64,000 bases of DNA from Taishania sp045629585 (GTDB lineage Bacteria > Bacteroidota > Bacteroidia > Flavobacteriales_D > Crocinitomicaceae). Below are positions 33,773 to 42,600 of this stretch, piece after piece; positions within the stretch are counted from its first letter, which is position 1, and each line of letters starts with the position of its first letter. Where the stretch lies: positions 62,001 through 126,000 of the forward strand of contig JAZQRM010000080.1 in assembly GCA_045629585.1 (NCBI GenBank), in the 5' to 3' direction. The notes below the pieces were generated by a model, which worked only from the letters and a program-made list of their open reading frames with translations, searched no databases and was not told the DNA's origin. Both the position numbers and the translations under genes were made by a program.

Positions 33773-36142
33773 TTAGAATTTTGCTTGTACTTGTAGTATG
33801 AAGGTTCTTGGAGCTTGTATATCACCTGGTCTTGTTGTGTACTCACGATTAAGGATGTTGTTTACAATAAATCCTACACGGTAGCTTTTTCCAATATTAT
33901 AGCCAATTCGTAAATCCCACACAATTGCTCCTTTCATATCGTAATCCTTGCGGTATTGTTTCAATCCGGGTAATAATTCTTGACCTGCGATTTTTTCTTC
34001 AAATATTGCATCAATATTACTGATTTTACTGTTGTATCTTACACTGACACCTAAACTAATTTTTTTCCAAGTTGCTTCGATGTCTGCACGGACAAGATGG
34101 TTAAAACGGTACTTTAGTGTTTTGTTATAGGTTACTACTCCATCCTCCACTTTGTAACTGGACAACGATTGGATGTAGGACGAGTCTGTGTTTAGGGAAA
34201 TTGGATTCATGTAAGTATACCCCATCATAGTTGTTAACTCTACTTCTCCGATTTTTCCTTGAGAAGAGAAGGAAATTTCACCTCCTAAAATTCGAGCAGA
34301 TTCATTGTTCATGGCCATAAAACCTATCCATTTTGGTAAAAAATAAGGACTGTTTGGATCCAGTGAAAGTTGAGTTCCTGGAGGATTGTATACGCCAAAC
34401 GAAAATTCCATCATATTGTCATAGCGATTAATGAATCCTGCTACATCTAGTAAACCCTTCCAGTTTTTTCCAATTCGGATGATTTGTTTAACTCCTACTT
34501 CTGCGGCCCATCCTGTTTCTGGGGTTAGGTTTGGATTCGGGAATATATTAAGCGCTCCTACACTTGTTGTTGTGTATCTTTCTGAAATTGCGGGGTAACG
34601 AACTCCTTGTCCGTATGATGCCCTAATAAAAGTAGCTTTTGCTGCCTGATAATTTGCTGCAAATCTAAATATTGGAAACACCGGTAATTTTGTTCCTTTT
34701 TTGCTGTTTATGATAAAATCCGAATCCCCACCTTTACCATCTTGTTGAAAATATTCAGCCCTTGTTCCTGCTAAAAGCGTAAGTCGTTTAAATAGTTTTT
34801 GCTCTAATTGCAAATAGGCTGCTGGGTTGAAAGAGGTGTGATCTCCAAATAGGTTGGAATATACTTTTGTGAAGGTAGATGTCGCGCCTGTGGTCAACGT
34901 CATTCCAAAATCTGTTTTGTGTTGAAATTGATAGTCCAGATATCCAACGTCACTTTTTGAATTTTGGGTTTCATTAAAAGAGTTTTGGTTTTCTATTCTG
35001 TACCAGCGTGCTTTTAAAGCATGTTTGTTTCCGTTTTTATCTGTGTATTTTAGGTAAGGATCTATTGTTATACGGTTTCCTTTCATTTGGCTTAATGTGG
35101 ACCCTGGTATGGATGGGTCTCCTCCTCCCATTGGAATATATCCCTGTTCGGCACTTTTCCAAAGAAGGAAAATTCCATTGTTTTGTAATTGTATATTGTA
35201 GCCCAAACCAATTTGTAAGCGTTCGGTTTTTGTAAGGAAGTACGAAAATGTGCCGTTTACGCGTATTCGGTCTTCTGTATTTCCTTGTCTATATCCATCA
35301 CTCGTTACACCTTGTGCCGCAATTGAAAATCCAAATCTATTTATTCTTTGGGAATGGTAAACATCTACTAAGTGAAATGTAGGAGGGGCAGACCACCATT
35401 TTAAGCTTTCTCGTTTGGGGTTCCCGTATATTCCCACTTGATATTTCACCCTAGTAACAGGTGTTTTTGTCGGTTCTCTCTCTGTTAATGCAATAATTCC
35501 GTTTAGCGCACCACTACCATATAAAACAGATGATGCACCTTTTATTACTTCGACTTGTGATGCTGATTCTGTTGGGATTGTGTTAAACTTTACGTCACCT
35601 GCATCACCAGATATTAGGGGCATTCCATTCCAAAGTACCATTGTGCGACTTCCAGCGCCATAGGAAAATCCTGTTCCACCTCTGATACTGATTTGGCCGT
35701 CCATTGCATAGACGCCTGGTGTTTGGTTTACCGCTTGTTCTAAGTTTGTGTATCCTTTGTTGTCGATTAATTCAGGACGTATTATTTCCATAGATATCGG
35801 AACCTCTTCAGCTCTTTGAGGTCTTCTACCTGCGGTAATTACTAAGGTTTCTAATTTCTGGGTAGGTTCATATAAGCGGATGATTAACTGGGGTGTTTCT
35901 TGAAGAATTAGTAGGGTGTCGGATATAAAGTCAGTTGCTTTTGCAATGAGCTTTAATGGAAATTGGGCTGGAGCTAATTTTAATTCAAAGGAACCATCTT
36001 CTTGTGTTTCTGCGCTAGCACCTACAGTAAATACTTTTGCATTGATAATAGGTTCGTTAGTTGCGCCATTAATGACTTTACCTGAAATTTGAGCGTGTGA
36101 AATAACTGGTAAACAGATAAATAGTACAAGTAGTTTTTTCAT
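33773..36142 (-). CDS. TonB-dependent outer-membrane receptor
   Basis: A 789-residue receptor. The signal peptide MKKLLVLFICLPVISHAQ is followed by a carboxypeptidase-D-like regulatory domain (about 20-90, ISGKVINGATNEPIINAKVF), a plug domain (about 100-230, with ISIRGGTGFSYGAGSRTMVLWNGMPLISGDAG and VIKGASSVLYGSGALNGIIAL) and a 22-strand barrel ending in a terminal strand TFILQVQAKF. No SusD-like gene is adjacent, so it is more like a siderophore, cobalamin or metal receptor than a glycan importer; the substrate cannot be read. It is transcribed divergently from dprA with a gap of only 47 bases. Confidence 0.94.
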   Translation of the reverse strand: MKKLLVLFICLPVISHAQISGKVINGATNEPIINAKVFTVGASAETQEDGSFELKLAPAQFPLKLIAKATDFISDTLLILQETPQLIIRLYEPTQKLETLVITAGRRPQRAEEVPISMEIIRPELIDNKGYTNLEQAVNQTPGVYAMDGQISIRGGTGFSYGAGSRTMVLWNGMPLISGDAGDVKFNTIPTESASQVEVIKGASSVLYGSGALNGIIALTEREPTKTPVTRVKYQVGIYGNPKRESLKWWSAPPTFHLVDVYHSQRINRFGFSIAAQGVTSDGYRQGNTEDRIRVNGTFSYFLTKTERLQIGLGYNIQLQNNGIFLLWKSAEQGYIPMGGGDPSIPGSTLSQMKGNRITIDPYLKYTDKNGNKHALKARWYRIENQNSFNETQNSKSDVGYLDYQFQHKTDFGMTLTTGATSTFTKVYSNLFGDHTSFNPAAYLQLEQKLFKRLTLLAGTRAEYFQQDGKGGDSDFIINSKKGTKLPVFPIFRFAANYQAAKATFIRASYGQGVRYPAISERYTTTSVGALNIFPNPNLTPETGWAAEVGVKQIIRIGKNWKGLLDVAGFINRYDNMMEFSFGVYNPPGTQLSLDPNSPYFLPKWIGFMAMNNESARILGGEISFSSQGKIGEVELTTMMGYTYMNPISLNTDSSYIQSLSSYKVEDGVVTYNKTLKYRFNHLVRADIEATWKKISLGVSVRYNSKISNIDAIFEEKIAGQELLPGLKQYRKDYDMKGAIVWDLRIGYNIGKSYRVGFIVNNILNREYTTRPGDIQAPRTFILQVQAKF

Positions 36143-36189
36143 TTTCGGTTTTTTTCCTTAAATTAAGATAACCGAAATTAATTAATATT

Positions 36190-37290
36190 TTGAATTACTC
36201 TCACCTATATTTACAAATTGCCCTTTCTGAATTACGAGGAATAGGCCTTAAGCGTTGTAAGATTTTATTAGAACACTTAGCTGATGTTGAAGATGTTTTC
36301 ACCTTGTCTTTAAGAGAACTTTATCTTCAAACGGGGATTGGATTATCTACACTATCAAAAATGGATCGTGATGGGGCATTAAGAAGTGCTGAAAACATCA
36401 TGGCTCAATGTGAAAAAATGGAGATCACACCGATTTTCTATACACATCCTACATTTTCCGCTAGGTTAAGGGAGTGTGAGGACGCACCGTTGGTTGTATA
36501 CACCAAAGGTGATTTTGATTTGAATCAATCGCGTTTGGTTGCTGTCGTAGGAACGAGAGCACCTTCCAATGATGGATATAAGCATTGTGAAGAGTTAATA
36601 AGTGGATTACAGGATTCAAATGTTATTATTGTGAGTGGTTTAGCTTATGGGATTGATATAACTGCTCATAAAATGGCTTTAGAGGTCGGATTACCCACAA
36701 TTGGTGTGCTAGCTCATGGTTTGGAGCGTATCTACCCTACACATCATAAAAAGATAGCGAATGAAATGCTTAAAAATGGCGGTTTGATTACTGAGTTTCC
36801 TCCTTTTGCAAATGTGGAAAGGGAAAATTTTCCGATGCGTAATAGAATTGTTGCTGGGATGTGTGATGCGACTATTGTGGTAGAGAGCAAAAGTAAAGGA
36901 GGTTCTCTAATTACCGCTGAATTGGCTAATGATTATAGTCGAGATGTATTTGCTTTCCCAGGTAGTATCTATAATGAGTTGGCGGCTGGTTGTAATGATT
37001 TGATTGCTGAACAAAAGGCGATGCTTTTAAGAGGTCCTATTGATTTTTTGTTAAAGATGGGATGGCAAAGTAAGAAGAGTATTTCCAAAAAACAGCTGTC
37101 ATTGTTTGATCATCTCAGTGAGGAGGAACGACTGTTGTTGAACGTACTTAATCAAACTTCAGACATTCATATCGATTCTATAGCTGATCAGTTATCCTTT
37201 TCTATTTCTGATGTGAACGTTATTCTTTTTCAGTTAGAAATGGAGGGGTTGATAAAACCCTTACCTGGTAATCGGTATCAGATGGCATAA
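36190..37290 (+). CDS. dprA: DNA-processing protein DprA
   Basis: A 366-residue protein that loads RecA on incoming single-stranded DNA during natural transformation. The Rossmann-fold core (about 75-290) has VAVVGTRAPSNDGYKHCEELI, VSGLAYGIDITAHKMAL and PMRNRIVAGMCDATIVVES..GGSLITAELA; an N-terminal helical SAM-like region (1-65, LSELRGIGLKRCKILLEHL) and a C-terminal winged helix (about 305-366) complete the architecture. The start is TTG: the next in-frame ATG is near residue 59 and would remove the conserved N-terminus. Its stop codon borders the hairpin of the convergent foldase gene. Confidence 0.95.
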   Translation: MNYSHLYLQIALSELRGIGLKRCKILLEHLADVEDVFTLSLRELYLQTGIGLSTLSKMDRDGALRSAENIMAQCEKMEITPIFYTHPTFSARLRECEDAPLVVYTKGDFDLNQSRLVAVVGTRAPSNDGYKHCEELISGLQDSNVIIVSGLAYGIDITAHKMALEVGLPTIGVLAHGLERIYPTHHKKIANEMLKNGGLITEFPPFANVERENFPMRNRIVAGMCDATIVVESKSKGGSLITAELANDYSRDVFAFPGSIYNELAAGCNDLIAEQKAMLLRGPIDFLLKMGWQSKKSISKKQLSLFDHLSEEERLLLNVLNQTSDIHIDSIADQLSFSISDVNVILFQLEMEGLIKPLPGNRYQMA

Positions 37291-37313
37291 AAAAAGGGAC
37301 TCGTTTGAGTCCC
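37291..37313 (-). terminator. terminator of the PpiD-like gene
   Basis: Perfect 7-base GC-rich stem GGGACTC / GAGTCCC with a 4-base loop; a T-run of seven follows only on the minus strand, so it mainly ends the foldase transcript. It directly abuts the dprA stop codon. Confidence 0.82.
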
Positions 37314-37333
37314 TCCAATATATGTTCAATCTA

Positions 37334-39544
37334 TTAACGTTGGATTCCTGCTTTAAGAAATCTTCTGTTATCTATTACTTCCGCTTTCTCACGTAATGCT
37401 TTTCTAGATTCACCTTGAATGTTTCCAGTCGCTTGACGTCCGATAGTCATTTTTTCTTCATCATAGTTTGTTGTAGCTGGTTCAGCTATTGTTTTTTCAA
37501 CTAAGATTTGGTATACACCACCTTTACCTTGTAATGGCATTGTTAACTGTCCATCTTTGATTCCAGCTGAGAATAACTGACCAACAATTTCTGGTTCGTA
37601 TCCACCACCCATGATTGAAGGGTTCGCAAAATTAACTTCCGCTTTTTGTACTTCAGCTCCTGCATTTTTAGCTACGCTATTGATGTCATTTCCTTTGAAT
37701 TTAGTCATCAAACGTTTTGCTTTTAAATCAGTCATTAAGTCTCTTCGTAATTGAGGCTCAATTGCTTCTAGTGTCGGAGTTCCTTTGTCTTTAACCGCAG
37801 CTAGTATTGCAATGATATATCTGTTTCCATCTTTAACTGGAGAGTTAACAATATCACCTGCTTTTGCCTTGTTACCAAATGCTAAAGCGATCAATCTGTC
37901 TTCAGCGAATGAAGTATTCATCCCGTAAACATTTAAGTTTTTCTCGTCTAAGTTCATAGACATTGGGAAATATCCTTTCTTAATTGCTATAGTATCGAAA
38001 AGATCAATTTTCTCTTTAGTTGTTTTTTTATTTTCTGTTTTAGTTGATAATTCTTCAACTAAGTCTTCAGCAACCAATTTAAGATCTTCTAAAGAGTTAG
38101 AACTTGGTACTAACGTTTTTTCAACGATGACTAAAGAAGGTAAGCGTCCTGCTTTTTTATCTAATACCTCAATAATGTGGAACCCAAAGTCAGTTTGTAC
38201 GTATCCGATCTTTCCAACAGGGTTATTTTTAATAAAGTTAGAGAATTCTTCAACCATTTCCGTTTCCGTAAAGTCAGAATATTTACCTCCTGTTGCTGCC
38301 GAACCTTGGTCTTCGCTATATTGTGCTACTAAATCTTCAAAGTTTTCTTTGTTAATTATAGTCATTAATGAATCGGCCAATTGACGTTTAGCAATCACAC
38401 CGTTTGTATCCGTTTTTTGAACTTGTAACAAGATGTGACGCGCAGTAAGAAGTTGATTTTGGAAACCATCAACTTTAGCAATTCTGTATTTTCCATTTTG
38501 TTCGTATGGTCCGATGATGTCACCAACTTTAGCATTTTTGATTAAAGAATCAATGGATGCTGGGTAAGTAAATTGTTGTTGGTGTTGCTCCGCAGTTGCA
38601 TCAGAACGGTAAGAAGCTTTTGTCCAATATACTGGCCATTCACTATTTTTCATTACATAGATTGAATCTTGTTTAGGTGTTTTTAATAACGCTAAATCAG
38701 ATTTGATTTTTGCTAGTGAATTTTTAAATTCAACTGAATCTTGTTTAGACGGAGCAATATTGATTGCGAAGTATTTTAAATCACGTTGATTAGACTTGAT
38801 TTTATATTTTGCTTCGTCTTTCTTCTCATTATAGTAATCTTCTAATTGTTTATCTGTAATTGTTATATCTGTATCAGGAATTTCTGAATAACGTTTAACG
38901 ACATAGGAAATTGATTTATTACGTTTTTGAGCAACATATTGATCTTTCGCCTCAAGGTTGGTAACGTAAACACCTTGTTGTAAAAGTTGTACATACTTTT
39001 CTTCTAGACGTTGCATAGATAATGATGTTTTCGTCTGACTCCAGGCCATTTTTTCATTTGGATCAGAAGACTTTTTCATTTCGTCTACACGATTGCGTAA
39101 TAATTTGTCGCTATACAGTCCTGTTGCAGGATCTGTAAAGTTTTGTGCAATTTGAGGGATTACAGTAAATCCGTTTGTTCCAAACAAATAAGCATCAAAT
39201 TCGCGATCAGAAACTGAAATACCAAGTGCGTCAAATTCTTTTCTTAAAAGTAATGAATCGACAATTGCATTCCATGCTTTAGATTCTGAGTTTTGCTCGT
39301 CTTTTTGAGTGTACTCTCTACCTTGGCGTTGGAATTCATTTTGATCCATCGCTTTGTAATTATTTACTGCTGTTTCAAATAAACGTGTGTCAACATTTTC
39401 TCCATTTACTGATCCATAACCGAAGATTTGGTCTTTATATCCAAAAAAACTGTTGTAATCAGTTAAGATAAATGCAACCAATGCAAGTCCGATTACACCT
39501 ACGATTAACCATGATTTCTCACGTATTTTACCAATTATTGCCAT
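37334..39544 (-). CDS. PpiD/SurA-type peptidyl-prolyl isomerase
   Basis: A 736-residue membrane-anchored periplasmic foldase. A short cytoplasmic start and one transmembrane helix (about 13-30, LIVGVIGLALVAFILTDY) are followed by a SurA_N-like chaperone region (about 35-230) and parvulin domain(s): a clear one at about 365-460 (LTARHILLQVQKTDTNG...YSEDQGSAATGGKYSDF...GFHIIEVLDKK) and a degenerate partial one before it (GDIIGPYEQNGKYRIAKV). This arrangement is the usual PpiD-like one. It should help fold outer-membrane and secreted proteins, and lies next to the large barrel-repeat protein gene, though it has its own terminator and is not co-transcribed with that gene. Confidence 0.92.
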   Translation of the reverse strand: MAIIGKIREKSWLIVGVIGLALVAFILTDYNSFFGYKDQIFGYGSVNGENVDTRLFETAVNNYKAMDQNEFQRQGREYTQKDEQNSESKAWNAIVDSLLLRKEFDALGISVSDREFDAYLFGTNGFTVIPQIAQNFTDPATGLYSDKLLRNRVDEMKKSSDPNEKMAWSQTKTSLSMQRLEEKYVQLLQQGVYVTNLEAKDQYVAQKRNKSISYVVKRYSEIPDTDITITDKQLEDYYNEKKDEAKYKIKSNQRDLKYFAINIAPSKQDSVEFKNSLAKIKSDLALLKTPKQDSIYVMKNSEWPVYWTKASYRSDATAEQHQQQFTYPASIDSLIKNAKVGDIIGPYEQNGKYRIAKVDGFQNQLLTARHILLQVQKTDTNGVIAKRQLADSLMTIINKENFEDLVAQYSEDQGSAATGGKYSDFTETEMVEEFSNFIKNNPVGKIGYVQTDFGFHIIEVLDKKAGRLPSLVIVEKTLVPSSNSLEDLKLVAEDLVEELSTKTENKKTTKEKIDLFDTIAIKKGYFPMSMNLDEKNLNVYGMNTSFAEDRLIALAFGNKAKAGDIVNSPVKDGNRYIIAILAAVKDKGTPTLEAIEPQLRRDLMTDLKAKRLMTKFKGNDINSVAKNAGAEVQKAEVNFANPSIMGGGYEPEIVGQLFSAGIKDGQLTMPLQGKGGVYQILVEKTIAEPATTNYDEEKMTIGRQATGNIQGESRKALREKAEVIDNRRFLKAGIQR

Positions 39545-39650
39545 AAGATATTAGTTATTACAAGGGTGCGAATATAATTAGATGTTCGCACATATGAAAA
39601 TTTGTTTGTCGATTAGCTGATATTTTCTTAATAGATTTTCTTAATAATTT

Positions 39651-39680
39651 AAAAAAGGCACCCTTATGGTGCCTTTTTTT
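39651..39680. terminator. terminator of the large barrel-repeat gene
   Basis: A6-GGCACC / GGTGCC-T7 with a 5-base loop. On the minus strand it ends the 1238-residue protein gene, whose stop codon (39679-39681) sits at its edge; the A/T symmetry means it can also work on the plus strand. Confidence 0.88.
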
Positions 39681-42600
39681 ATGGTCTTCTTGTGTTTGTT
39701 GGCGTTGATTGTCTTGGTGTTGACACTGGACGTGTCGTTGTTGTTGACGGAACGGTTCGACTTTGTGGTTTTGTACCTTCAGTCACTTTTGCAGGTGTTG
39801 CCACACGAGTTTCCGGAGTTCTAGTCGACGTTGTTACGGTTGGTTTTGTAATATTTGGTTTTGTGGTTGTCACTTTTGTAGGGATTTCTGTCCTCGGTGT
39901 TGACTGTGTTTGCGTCTGGTTTCTATTTTGATTTTGGTTAGATGGAGGAATTACTTCGTTACCGGTACATGCTCCCCTTGCAGCTCCTAGATCTCTATAT
40001 TTTGTCCATTCTAAAGGGTTGATTGTTTTTGTTACATACTTCCCGTTTTCTAAGATACAAATTAGCATTCCATTACTTATGGTTCCTGTTCCCGTGGTTC
40101 CACCTGTATTCCCAGTGCTAGTTGTGTCAGCACAAGCTCCTAATGTTGCTCCCATTCGTTCGTAACTTGCCCATTGGGATTGTTTGATTGTTCGCGTTGT
40201 TCTACCAGAAGTAGTCGTTATACAGATAACTATATCTTGGTCGACAATTACAGGGCAAGGTCCAAGTGATGCTCCTAATGCTTGGTAGGTAGCCCATTGG
40301 GATTGTTTTATCTGTAAAGTTGTTAGTGTACCGTTTGTTCGATGACAGATGGTGATGTCTTGATCGATTGTCGGGCAATCGCCAAGCGTCGCTCCTAGTC
40401 GTTGGTATTCTGTCCAAGTGGATTCTTTGATTATTCTCTTTTTACCATCTAGGCAAATTATAATATCCTTATCTATAACTTGTGGACATTCGCCAATAGT
40501 TGCTCCTAAAGCTTGGTAGGTCGGCCATTCACTTTCTTTGATTTTCTTGGTAATTCTTTCATTGTCTCCCTTGAGGCAGATTATGATTTCATTAGCCACT
40601 TCATTATCGGGGCATTTACCTACGGTCGCTCCTCTTGATTTATAACGGATTAATTGAGTTGCGTAAATACGCATCGTTACTCCATTCAAACAGATTTCAA
40701 CGGTGATTGTATCTTCTGTGATTGTAGTATTTGTCAGTTCAATACATTTTTCTTTTCGAGCACCTCGTAGTTGATATTCAGTCCATTCAGATTCTTTGAT
40801 TGAGACGTTTTTTCCATTCAGACAGATTTCAATAATTGGATCGTTCTTCACTGTTATTGTGCATGTCTTGGTTACTGTGCCTCCTTCGTTTGTTGCTATT
40901 ACGGTTAAGGTGTACTGTCCTATATTTCCAGCTCTTGTTATTGTATTAAAACTAAAACCATTAGATGTACTTGTGTAATTCACATAATTCTGTTCTATTC
41001 CGTTAAGGAGTACTGTAATTTGGTCGGTGTTATTCACGCCGTTAATTGCACCTGAGAAAGAAAATGTACCTTGTTCAATCGTTATAGCACAATCATTTTT
41101 GAAGTCTATTTGTGGTTTTGTGATTTGAGGTTTAGGTTCATTATAAACGATGTTTACCTTGTTAGATATTGTTCCGCAATTGGTAGTTGCAATAACTTGT
41201 ATGGTATTATTTCCATTTATAAGTGAAACAGGGATGGTGATAGTTCCATTGTTAAAGGTAAATGAATTCACGGGGCTTCCATTCAGATATACTGTTAGAT
41301 CATTACGATCTGTAACGTTTGTCACTCTTGCTATTACTGCCGTTGTTTGGGTTGGAGTAGTTATTCCGTTTTGAGGACTTGTAAATGCGATAGTAGGTGT
41401 AGCACAAGGTTTTGTATAGGTTACACCTAAATGTTCAGACAATGTACTGCAATCATTTTTAGCGATTATCTGAATTATATTGGCACCTTCATCTAATGTT
41501 ATATTAGCTTTAAATAAATCGCTTGTTACATTGTAGGTGAAATTATATACTCGAACGTTATTGACCATAAATACAATGTCATTTTGCTCATCAACATTGG
41601 CAATAGTAGCCTGTATATAGAAAGAAGATTCAGTAGTTGTTAATTTAGAAGATCTTGGTGAGGAAACTAAAAGAGTTACAGGATCGCACGGTTCATCGTA
41701 AACGATTTGTATCGTCTCTGATTCATTTCCACAACTATTTGTTGCTATAATTAAAAGGGTATTTACACCTTCTTTTAGGTTTAATACTTTTGAAATAGCT
41801 AAACCGTTTGTAGTGGATTGAAGGTTTACATTAGATTGTACTACACCATTTAATTGTAAACTTATTTGGTTCGCTTGGGAAACATTTGCAACAATTGCAT
41901 TGAAGGTGTAGGATGAGTTTACGACTGTTAGATTTCGTCCAATGTTAAGTTGAATGATAGGCTCGGGGCAATAAGCATTGTATTCAATATTAACATTTTG
42001 AGAATGTGTTCCACATTTATTAGTTGCTATTATTTGAATAGTGTTTGATCCGTCATGTAGGGAAGCTATTCCACTAACTTGATTGTTTGCATAATTGACA
42101 TTGACTACATTTTGTTGAACGCCATTAACGTAAACTTGTATTAAATCACCTCTTTGAAAATTGGTGATCTGTGCGTTATATGTGAATTGTTGCGTAGATG
42201 ATGTAATTCGATTTGCTCTTGGATTTGTAAATTGAACAATCGGATCATCGCAAAGAGGTTTGTATTGCACTACAATTGTTTGGTTGTCCTGTCCACAGTT
42301 ATTCCATGAAGAGATCTGTATTGTATTAAGACCTTCATAGAGTTGTATCGCTGAAGTTAAACGGCCATTAGATTGCAGCGAAGTGTTTGAAACTAAACTA
42401 CCATTTATGGTTACTTGTGTTTGGTTGGCTATTGCATTAGTTAGGTATGCGTTTAGGTTGTAAATAGATTGTGATTGCGTACTATTTGTTTGCCCTTGTA
42501 AAGTAATCTGCGGTTTTAAGCAAGGCGGCGTTACTGGTACTGGATTACTAATAACAGGAGGTACAGAGGTTGTTGGTGTTGAATGTTGTGGGTTAGTTGA

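Noticed and set aside
33041..36142. SusCD-type polysaccharide utilisation locus around the TonB receptor
   Set aside because: No SusD-like lipoprotein or glycoside hydrolase lies next to it; the neighbours are kdsB and dprA.
39958..40836. Regularly spaced repeated DNA suggestive of a CRISPR array
   Set aside because: The repeats are coding, have protein-level periodicity of about 40-50 residues, differ at the DNA level, and no cas genes are nearby.
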